Shown here in pieces: positions 10,374 to 22,400 of a stretch of 64,000 bases of DNA. A program made the translations under genes and the position numbers. The DNA lies in NCBI GenBank assembly GCA_026874595.1, contig CM049317.1:27589401-27653400 (forward strand). Reading direction: 5' to 3'. Source of the stretch: Sipunculus nudus. Taxonomy: Eukaryota; Annelida; Sipuncula; Golfingiida; Sipunculidae. The notes beneath the pieces were generated by a model that saw nothing but the letters and a program-made list of their open reading frames with translations, did no database searches and had not been told where the DNA came from. Every line of letters begins with the position of its first letter. Position 1 is the first letter of the stretch.

Positions 10374-11046
10374 CTCTGGTGGTTGCAACTCTAGTTCTAG
10401 ACAGGCTTCGAGGCCATCCTTCAACGGTTTGAGAGCAGATTTTGCTTCCCCGAGACGACCGTTTGGACCAATTCTTTTGCCATACTTAACTTGAAATCGT
10501 ATCTCTCCATGACTTAATTCCCTTTCCTTCACCTTATAAAAAAGAAAATGATGCATCCGTTTCAATATGGTATATTGCAAAATGCGCTTTAACTACACCT
10601 ACATGATTTATTTCTAGTTTTATCATTTGAAGAATATAATTTGTTTTCCCGGATTCTACCGAAAAAACATTAATTAGTATACACAATTGAAACAAACTTA
10701 TATATGCGTATTGGCGTATAATGATGTGAAGAATATCAAATAAACAAGTGCTTCATAATATAAATAATTTTAATATAAATTTCGGTATAATTTCATCTTA
10801 AATAATTTAGTTGATTTCGATACCGAATATGCCAAGGTCTTCGTCAGTAGCTCGGGGTTACTGGTTCCTTTCTTAACATGGGCCTTGAACTCATATTCCT
10901 TTCCCGCTTGGATAAAGAACTTGACATACGAATCTTGAGGTAACTTGAGACCCTCTACTTTCAATGATTCTACCTTAATCTTTAAAAAAAATGTGATTGG
11001 ATGGTGAGTAATGAATATCTACGTGATGTTTAAGCTGTATATTTCA

Positions 11047-11097
<51 letters not shown>

Positions 11098-11782
11098 CAT
11101 TTACATATAGGTCCTGGTCTAATATCTTAAACAGTAAGATGGGTTAGACCCAATATCCGGTCATGTTCTATCGATGAATCCATGCAAGAAAAAAATAATG
11201 CTCCTGTATGATCAATAATTATTATATATATATAATTATATATATATATTTTATAAATTAAATCAATTATCAATATCAGTATAAGAACAAGTACGGACGG
11301 GCCTGTGGCAAGTTCAATCCTAATTACCTGCTTTTCGGAATCGCTATAATTTTGCTGAACATTCTAAATATAATTCTAAACTAATAACCAATATCGGTTA
11401 TTTGGTCTTATTCATCTCGTCATTTCAAAACTTGATTGTGAGACTTGGAATCGATCTGACCCATTTAAAAATCTGTCATTAGGTCTGAACCATATAAAGA
11501 TGGGCAGCCCAATATGTAATGTAGGTTAATTGATTTATTATAAAATGTTAATTTATAATTTCTAGATAATATGATACTAAATGCATAACACAACTAAGAT
11601 ATATCATGCCTGATCAAATGACATATTATAAACATATTTGTATATAATATCATGAAACATAACTAATGACGTTACTTTCGTTGATATACCTGTGCAGTGG
11701 ATTTATCGAACCGCAGACACACAAGCAAGGTTCCATTTCCACTTGCAACATGACCAGCATCTTTTTTATCATATGTGTGGAC
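10374..11782 (-). CDS. C2-like domain encoded by three phase-0 exons
   Basis: Exons 11782-11690 (31 codons), 10979-10824 (52) and 10532-10374 (53). Joined in order they follow the C2 fold: G-N-G-T-L-L-V-C-L-R-F-D, then IKVESLKVEGLKL, D-S-Y-V-K-F-F, KAHVKKGTSNPEL, then a G-E-I-R-F-Q-V strand, GPNGRLGEA and a final LELELQPPE. Of the usual calcium-binding aspartates only part are evident, so calcium binding is uncertain. The donor after the middle exon (TCG/GTATCG) is weaker than the rest. Downstream exons were not found. Confidence 0.65.
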
Positions 11783-12554
11783 CTGTAGGAAGAATATGTA
11801 TAAGTTCTAATATTTGTAAGAACTAAAATTTGAAATGAGGAAACTGTTTTATGGTTTCTTGGATGTTACGAGACAAGAAATTGCTCATTTTACAAAATAG
11901 AGCCAGGTATATTCACTCCATGACTTGTTATGAGGTTAGAGGCAAAACAAACGTATCACGACAAACAAAGATTATTAACAAGACAACAAACAGCGTTTAA
12001 TAATATAACAAGGAATTTGATTTTCCTAATGGTCTCATATACATATTATCCAGTAGAGAACTCTGTAAATAAAACATTGTTTTTTTAGATTGATGTCATA
12101 ATTTTGGCTTAATTACATACGGTGTAATGAGGAACCTCTTATATACAACATTTTCCTGTTGTGTACTGGTATAGAATGGTTTGCAAAATTATATTTTTCT
12201 ATTGATTAAATTAATTTTACTATTCCTTTTGCTTAATTAATTTTCTTAATTAAATCGTGATCGATTATTTCAAACTGGCTGCATCGATGAACCGTCAAAG
12301 CTTCTTAAAATTTCATGTTCTGCCAATTTCATTCTTTTGAGTTATATGATTATAATATATCCCTGTATGCGAATATAGGAAAAGTTCACCTTTTCAGGTA
12401 ACGTCGGAGGAGAGGGAGCAACTGGACGAGTCCTCTTCGATGGAGACCTTAAATTTTCTTCGGACATCTTTTTATCTTTCTGGCTGTTTATCTAAATATC
12501 AAATGAATACAGATAACGTTTATTCCTATGCAGATACGATGAATAAATAAAACG

Positions 12555-12598
<44 letters not shown>

Positions 12599-13170
12599 CG
12601 TAGGTCAAGATAAAGAGTGACGCCTTTTAGATAGATAGATATGATATATGATGGAACGATAATGTAGAGAGTCCATGATGCCAGAAACAGTGTAATTATA
12701 TTTTGATTGGATATTAAGTAATATTATAACCATGATTCCCTGTTTGAGCGTGGTTCAGTGCGGAACGCATCGCTTAACGTAGGTCGACGGCCTATCATGG
12801 AACATCTAACGAGCCTGATAGTCGGGGCGGGAGAGAAAACTCCTGAGCAGGACAGAGCATTGGGAAATCTTACCTCCCCCTTCCTCACAGATGGAGTAGG
12901 GTTGGGTATCCGGCTCGTGGCACACCTTCGGACCGATTTGGGCATTCCACAGGCGGCTCGGGTAAGGACTACTATTGGAAATGGCGGGCTGTACCACGAA
13001 TGCGAGCAGTTTGGACCAAGCGACCCGGTCAACGTGACGTCATAATGTGGATGACGTGGACCTTCGAGCGGTTTCGCGGAATTCCCGAGTAAAGCGATGC
13101 GTACTGCACTGAACCACGCCCACACAGGGCATAATATTACTTAATATATAATCACATTATAAATACACTG

Positions 13171-13236
<66 letters not shown>

Positions 13237-13424
13237 CCAGTTTTAACAATAAAGAGAAAGAATTGCTGCACATTCTTCAATCTACTTAAATTATACGAAC
13301 CAATGTCTGTACTCACCGGTGTGGGTGGAACAAGTTTTGCTTGTGAAGACGTTGCTTCTGCGGTTCTTCTTTTTCCTTCATATTTACTCATATATTCTTC
13401 ATCCTATAACAAAAACACATTTGA

Positions 13425-13476
<52 letters not shown>

Positions 13477-16400
13477 GCAATATATTTCTTTCCATGGGAC
13501 ATCTCTCTCTTCGGAAATGTATTATTGATAGTACACTTATACAAAGTGTGTTCATACATGTTTCTTTTCATTTAACGTATTTAGAGTTCAACTTACCGAC
13601 TTGTGTATCCAATATATTGTTATAAATTTCTCAAAACCAGTTTTCAATTGAATTTCTGAACGAGAACACTGAGACCCACATGTTCATATTTTATAAGCAA
13701 AACATCGGTCTTTTAGTTATCATAAAAGCCTTACAGAGGTAAATATTCTGACTCACAGGAAGATTATAAATTCTTTGATGTTCAATCACGGTAAAAATTT
13801 CCTGATCACCCTCTTACAATAACAAACCCGCTGTATAAAAAAAAGTCAGTTGTTTGGATTCAAAGAGGCGTATGCCAGGGATCTCCTGTGCTCTGTCAGT
13901 TTCCCAAGGTGAACGAATTTTTCTATTTTATTGTTTGGCAACTTTATTCTAGTGCCATACCCTCCTGTGATTAGTTTTCGGCATATTTGGATCCGGACAA
14001 AATTCTGGAATTATGGGAGATTCTGTGTGGTGAATTCTATTAAATGAACCCTGAAGGCAAAATTGATGTTGTCTTTACTTGTTCATGCCTGCTATATACA
14101 TGTCCTATCACCGAACGCATCTGCATTGTTTGCATATGCATAAACATGTATAATACTGATGGTGGTAAAGAAAATAAATATGATAAATTTTGCCAATTTA
14201 TGACAGTACACCTCCATGACGTAATATTACTCTACCTTTATATATGCAATAAAATATGTAAAAATGTTAAATATATGCTAGCACCACAGAAAATAAATGT
14301 TAGTTTTTTTTAGGTGGCAAGAGATGAAGTGTCCTTCTGGAAGAATATTTAATCAATCTTCAGGTGATTAATGCATCATTTTTTCGTTTATGTGGTACAA
14401 ATATAGATCCTGTATAGGGTGATTTAGCATCATTCTTAGCATTCATCTCTTGCTGGGATATTTGCATTTTGTTATTCTCTTGGTGGAAAAAATGTTTGAA
14501 GGTACTGTTTCTTCATTAATAACCATAGTTTACATTACCAGGTGAATTATTTTCTTCCATTCTCAAGACTTGGCCATTCTGACTCTTAAGGTAGCATCTC
14601 TTTTTTTTCGAATGAAAACTCCAGTGCAAACAATCGCCTGTTTCTATCCGGTTTCTTTTTCCTTTTGTATCGTTGTTGTATAATTTATATTTTTGCATCG
14701 GTTTGGGAGTCTCTTATATGGCCTTTTAGGTGTGTTCTTTCTTTAAACTGTGTTACTAAGTTAAAATCTTTTCCAAATAAATGACCCCTGTACAGACAGA
14801 GCCTTGACCATCTTTTTTAGGGTTGGGCCGTTCTACTTCAGCACCCTTCCGGTTTGCATGACCGGCAGAATTACTTGAACATTTATATTGAAACACTGCA
14901 ATCAAATATCCCGTTTTACTAGTGTTTATTGTTGTTCAACATAATGCCATTATTCTAGAGATACATCAAATGTTTCTTGAGTATTTTTATCAATGATATT
15001 TCCATCCTTTGTGAAGTTTTTATTCATATACTCATTTCATTATTCCTTAGGTAATGTATCCGTCATTGAAATTCTTTCAAAGCAGGCGTATTTTATATGT
15101 ATATGTTCGACCATCAGATAATTAACATTTGTTCATTCTGCATCGTCCCCTACCAGATTAAGATGACACCTTTGAATACAAGGCAAAACCCCCGTCTCAA
15201 AAAATTGCAGGGGATGCTTAACAGATGCCTTGTATTCTCTACCATAAACAACCACATTATTTGCAATGGCTTTTAGTCCACCACTTTTCTCCAAGATAGT
15301 ATCCATTTTTGTTTGATTGTATACTAGCTCAGAGAGTTATAATGGAACTAGCTCTCTTCACAGTGTGTGATTCGATAGTACTCAGGTTTTCCGAAAGAAA
15401 TTTGTGATTCTCTTCTGCCGCAGGACTCCTTTGTGGGTCCCTTTCAATAATTTCTTTAGTCTGAATATATCTAGGCAGATTCTAGGAGACGCATCTAATG
15501 TGACAGCATACGCTTAATACGAATACGACTCTGTCGGATAGGTGATAGATGGAATTCCTCTGAAGTATCAGTCACTTTACTAAAATAATCAGGCTATGGT
15601 CTAGCATCTTCTTTGGGCGCAATATGGCCATGCCTGGAAAATCTCAGACTACCAACTCTATAATTTCTTTCTTTAGTCGTAAATATTCCTCATGCAGTTT
15701 TCTATCGTTTGAATCATTTGTTTAAGTAACACATTTAAACTGGAAGGATGATATCGCAAATATACCCCCCCCCCCCGGCCTCTCCCCATCCGACGGTCGG
15801 TCAAATTACATATCAGGCGTAACTCTGTTGCACAGACACGGAGAAAGGAATGGTAAAAAAAAAAGAATAAACGACAAAAATTTGATACTCTGCACACGGG
15901 GTTACCGCAGAAAGTTTACGTACAAATAATGGTATGGTAATGAATCTATCAATCCTATAAACATTCAAGTTTAATATTAATTTAGTATTAAGACAAACAC
16001 AATGAAAGGAATCATGATATATTCTCCAATATACATTTTTCATAAAAATGTTCTCTGAACGCAAATCATTTTGTCAAGTATTATCGTATAAACAAAATTC
16101 TTTTATGTAAAAGGAGATTAATTTCCCCTTTATTTGGCACCTGGGTTCTTGAGACCTTAAACATGAATTTCATATATTTTTTTGTGCACAGAGAACTGTA
16201 AACATAAATGTTTGAACTGCCGCACTGTTGAACTAAGCGACGTGTCAACATTTTTGTACATGTGCGGATTTTTACCATTTTATTCTTCTCGTCTTCCTCT
16301 GCGTCTTTTGTCTCTTTTGTTTTATTTTCGATGCTCTGATTCCGACGCATAATGGTTGTGGGTCTAACGTTCCTTTTCTGTAGTATTTCCGGAAAAGAAA

Positions 16401-19400
16401 ATTCCAGATACTGAGATATTAAGGGAAATGGGGGATATAAGGTTAACCTATTCCATGTGCGTTTGTTGTGTAATGGGAGGATTTCATCCAGATCCAAGAC
16501 TTTGTCCTGGTTTGTTTGGCTGGTACACATGTGACATCATGGACTGAATTTCATCAACAACTCAGATCTAGTGATGCATGTTGTTTTTATTCTCTGCTTA
16601 CAATTTTAGATTGACAGGGGCAGAAATACTGTGCTTTTACTGAAATCTAGAATTTTTAGTCACATATTATTTTATCTTATTTTATGTGACGTGTCGATTG
16701 TGCTCAAAGATGTGCCAATAGTTTTTAAACAAATCACACAACCTCATGTTTTTAGTAAAAAAAAATAGATAGAAAAAATGTTTCTGCTCCAAGAATTGGA
16801 CTTATTTTATGTAAAATCTATATTGATTCTTTTTTCATAGGTGATTATGTTATATGGTAATGTAATGGGATTTGGAATACGTTTGCTTGACCATAATTGC
16901 AACAGCCACGTTCATTACTGAAGTAAGACAAATATAACTGTGGCTTCTATCCTATAGTTTGAGTCTGGTTATGGGTCTTTCAAGGACCTTAAAAGTGCAA
17001 TTAAAAAATCTATACAATTTTCATATGATTTTCTTATTAACATTTGTAGTTTTTTTTACAGTTAAGAATATGTTTAATACAAGCCTTATCTGTCGGTTCT
17101 GAGGGGTTCTCAAAAGAAAGTTGTGTAGGTTTAATCGCTTCAGACGTATGTTCCTTGTTTTGAGCATGGACCTGAATACAGATACACATCGTATTAAAAA
17201 TTAGATTTTGAAAAAAGAACATCAAATAAGGAACAATCAATAGTACGATATTTTGGTAACAGCCATATTGCATATCCACAACACGCAAATATAGAAGTTA
17301 GAGATAATGGAAAATCCGCCAAATTATATTTATCTTAGGGATTTATATTCTTATATAAATTCAATATTTTAGACAAACAATATGAATGGAAAGATGATAT
17401 ACTTTTCAATTTACATTTATAATAAAAATATTCTCTGTGCTCTGTTCTCTGCTACGAGACGTCTGCAAATCTGTATGTCCAGTTATTTTGTATTAGAGAT
17501 GTCCATGTATGCAAAAAGAAACGAAGTTCACCTCTTTTGTAAATATTGAAGGACTTTATGAAACTAAACCCCTCCTTTCTGTCGTTGGCTCTATATTTTC
17601 TACAGACACCTGTGTATCTTTCTGGTTGCTTATCTAAGTAACAGTTGAATACAGCTTACGGTTATATTTATTTCATGCTGTTATAATGCTTTAAGTATCA
17701 TGATGTTGTAATAATAAAATACACAAGAATTCAGTATTGTATTTCCTCCCAGCATTTTACTAATAAATGTACTGACCGTCTTAGATGCAACTGTTTCTGC
17801 AGAAAAATGAGCTCCTAGATTTCTCTTCATTTCTTCCTCATTACTTGTGGTTCTTGAACCCTTAAACAGGAATATTGATTATTGTTTAAACTAAGTGATT
17901 TTTAATGCTAATATTTATTCTATATTATGATATGTGAACAAGATGAATGCAAATATTTACTATCGTCCACCAGGCTGATGATAGCTATGTTTGATAAATA
18001 TAATTGTGACACCGTCCTATCATTTAAATATCAGTATGCGTCTTTTAGGTACCTTTCGATTGTATAATCTTAGACACTTATCATGCGATACTCCTTAAAG
18101 TATTTTGTAAAGGTTTGAGGATAGAGTATGTTCAATACAAGCCTTATCTGTTGATTCTTTTACTTTTTCACAATGAAGTTGTGTAGGTTCAATTATTTTA
18201 GAAGAATCTTCTTTCTTTTCGTTCTGGTACTTAAAAAAAGAGAAAGACTTACTGGAAGAAATGTTAGATTTGAAACATCTAACTTTGAACAAACATAATG
18301 AAAATTTAAATTTTCAAACTTAGAGGTGCAGAGAGTGATACATTAAGTGATTTTTAATGCTGGTATTTATTCTATATCATGATCTGTGAACATGATGAAT
18401 GCGAATGTATACTACTGTCCACCAGGCTGTTGAAATAAGAAACTTAAAAAAAATGGAATGTAAATGCATGGATTTTTACCATGTTATTATTCTCCTCTTT
18501 CTTCATATGTTGTGTTTCTTTTGGTTTGCTTTCGGTGCTATTATTCGGATGTTTCATGGCTGCGGGTCCTACATCCCCTTCCTTAGCGGTTTTCAGGACA
18601 GATCAGTCAATACAATGAACCATGGAAGGAAGAGAGGTCGATAACATTGTGACATTTACGTTCCTTAGATATGTTTGATAAACATTATTGAGACATCGTC
18701 CTATCATTTAAATATCAGTATGCGTCTTCTAAGTACCTTTCGATTGTATAATCTTACACACTTATCATGCGATTCTCCTTAAGGTATTTGGCAAAGTTTT
18801 TAGGATAGAATGTGTTCAATACAAGCCTTATCTGTCGATTCTTTTATTTTTTCAACAAGAAGTTGTGAAGGATCAATCCTTTCAGAAGAATCTTCTTTCT
18901 TTTCGTTCTGGTACTAAAAAAAGAGAACGACTTACTGGAAGAAATGTTAGATTTTGAACACCTAACTTTGAACAAGCAAAATGAAAATTTAAGTTTTCAA
19001 ACTTAGAGGTGCCGAAGTAATACATTACGATTTGATTTTAAGGTTCGTCATGACCAAGTTGTTTTTTTAATCATTTGAAAAAAAAGCCTAAAGCCCTTTC
19101 TGTCATTGTTTTGTGTGGTCTATATATGAAACCAGGTTAAATGTTTAAATCTTTTAGAAACCCTTTGGATGTGGTTTTCATAATCGATTTAATAATTCCT
19201 TAACGCCGTTTAAATTTTATAAAATTGATCTACATTATTATATAGTTAGAAAAACGTACATTAGTACTCACCTGCTTTAATAAGCAGCAACAACATTGTT
19301 TTTACCCTTTATCACTCATTTCTTTGAAAGTTTTGAAGTATTGATTTTCGTTTATGCAAGCAATCACGACATCAGATAATGTACCATGAAATTACCTCTG

Positions 19401-22400
19401 GCAAACTGCTCTTGGCTTAAATACCAATCTGGTCAATAAACTCACCTGGTATTCTGCTTGATACAGATTAATTTATTGCTCTCCCATTTAGCTTTCAAGC
19501 ACACACAAATTTACTCACTGGAAAATGTTGGGCCTGAATTTCTTCGGGAGGTATATACAGGAGACCTCCTTCCTTTGTGCCAGGATCGGCCGGCGTCTCC
19601 TGTAGGGAAAATATGAATAGCAACAGTTGGCAAATATTGATTGATCTATTAAAAATATGTTCTTTTACGCTACGAACAATCAACTGTAGTTATTCCATTG
19701 ATGTTTTTAAAACATGCTTAAGTTTCAAGATCCTCACGTTTTGGCCGGGTTCTGTCATTCCAGTTAAGTGTGTCTCTGCTTGATGCCTATAATGAACATC
19801 TTCGGTTCGGTTTTCTTTTGATTTTATTTCCTGGTCCTGTAATGCGTAAGAGTATAAATATAATTTAGCGTGATGTAATGTGTTGAAATATTGTATAAAT
19901 TTTGTTTTCCACTTATTATAGAGTCATAACGATGAGGCTCCTAGATAAGAAAAAAACAACACAACCATTTTATTCACGAATAAAAGTAAAATTGCAAAAA
20001 CATGCTTTGATTACCTCGACAAACGCTAAATGTATAAACACAATTTCACTGATGCGAAGAAGCACGGTGTCTATCAATTATAAAAAAAATGGTATTCTTC
20101 TGGACTCGATTCTATTTACCATACCTTTTAAAACTTTGGTCGCAAAGGAAATAGTATTTTAATTGTACTGCATTCGGGCAGTACAGTTCAATGTTTTTTT
20201 ACGCTGAGAAGTAACTGTTGATTCAAATGCTATGTTTCGTTATTACATATTCCAGCAAACTGAAAAGTTCATATTGTAATACAAAACTCATATATACGAA
20301 ATCATATTTTCAATTTATATTTACATATTTAAGCAATTTTATGATCAGAAACGTCATAGTTTCCATTTATAATGGCCTCACCAGATGATCATCTTCCTTA
20401 TTTGCATTTGCTTTTTTCGGGACACGATTTTCTACTAAAGCTGTTTCATTTGTATCGCTTTCCTGTAAAACGGATGAAGCTTTATTTTGTTATCTCAAAT
20501 GAGTTTTATTCCTTAAAACACACATATACTCATTTTATTTTCAATAAACAGACTTGATGTCATAAAATTAATAACCCTCACAATAAACAAATCGCCCTTT
20601 ACAATTTATGTTTAGGCGCAGGTAACATTATTTCTATAACGGAAATATAACAACTCGTAGATTGCTGCATTTGAATTGTATTTACTTTTTATGAACTTGT
20701 AATGCATGAATGGGATTTCTGATGAAGAAAAGAAATCTTGAATATGTTATTCATCATATTGCTGTTAAGGTTAATGGTATTGCTCAATATCTCATGTCTG
20801 GTTATGATATTATAAGAAACAGTAATTGTAATATTACTTTTTTCTTTGGCTGTGTGTGCTCTAGTTTCTTAGATCTTGACGACCGTTTGCTGCTCGTATC
20901 CTTTCCCTGAAATATATTTATTTATTTATTCATTCAATGTGTCTTTTTTTTAATTTTAGAATGGCTACTGACAGCGTGTCCTAATATAGACATATGAATA
21001 TAAAGTCATTCCTTTTATCGGTCTAGATATATTAAACAAAATGTTTTGTTTTGTAACAAAAATCTTTTTGTAAAAGAAACTATATTTAAAGCCTCTCTGG
21101 ACTGTAATATAGTCCCTTTAAATAATAACGTTTACTGGGGCCCATGCTGCATTCCCCGAAAGAGCTTGTTATTGTCGTTATTTATTTAAGTTTGGTTCAT
21201 GTGAAGACTGGACGTAATATGATATATTGTTTTTTAAGAGTGGAACTTATAAAGCTTGAATTTGATTGCCGCCGTGCAGCACCTGTTAAAGGTATTTATT
21301 GCATTGATCCTATGTGTTAAATGTACAACACCATATTAACTAAATAATACTTGAATATGGTGATTCTATGTTCCATAGATTAGAACACTGTTGTTAGACA
21401 AAACTGATGCCCAAAAAATACGCACCTTGAAGATTTTGACAGATCGTCTTGACAGTGCATTGTCTACATCGATATCTTCTCCCTCTTGTCGCCTGACGAG
21501 AAGTTCCCTCAACTATAAACAGAGATTATCAACCGTAAAAGCACATTTTAATGTGATACATGTTATGCAAGTCTTTAATCTGAGAGTCACTTAAGGTAAT
21601 AGAAAAATGTCACTGGTATTAGGAGCGTAGTGATTTACTGTAGTGCAGATTATATGATAACCTTGTAAACTAACTCCAAGAACATACCTGTTTAAGCACA
21701 ATTTTCTTTGTCCAAGTATGGACCTGCTCCTGCTCCGTCCCACTCTTCACAAAGAATCGCAGCTGAGCTAAAACCTTTTCTTTCTTGGTCTGAGAGTTTG
21801 ATTGGAAGAAAAAGGTAGCCCTCATGTCATTCGGATCCTGTGAATGGCAGCGGACAATGTCACTGAACAGTGGACTCTGGAAAAAAAGTGGAATACTATG
21901 ACTAAATTTCTCGTCTGTCGTTTTCTTGTTTACTTTTTTACTATGATCCTGCTGTTTAAGCTATTACTAATGGGTATGCTCATATACCTTTGTAACAGAG
22001 GTTTCACTTTCATTGGATCCACGAAGATGCCAGCCCGAATCTGTTATGACGCACTTCACTTCCAGTCGAGCATCATTCTCAACATATTTCCAAGATAGCT
22101 CTCTCGTGATATCATGGGCAACTCCACATGGAATCGCCTTGTGCCTTTTTCGAAGTGACTAAATTAATAAAGCGATAAGGTCATTTTACCTACATGTTGA
22201 TCAGAAACTTCATATTATATAATGTAAGGTAAAATATCTCATAAAACTGTCATCGGTGTTTACATCCTACGATTTAACCCCGGCCATCACTGACAGATAT
22301 ACAACATATTTGGCGTAACGATTTGGACAAATAGAAATATAAAATAACATATTGAAATAATGAAAAGGGTATTGTCACATGATATAACTTATGTAAGCAT

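Noticed and set aside
12724-13125. Open frames on both strands of the GC-rich core at 12.7-13.1 kb
   Set aside because: They are contained in the MITE-like element with inverted ends, are open on both strands because of high G+C, and show no domain.
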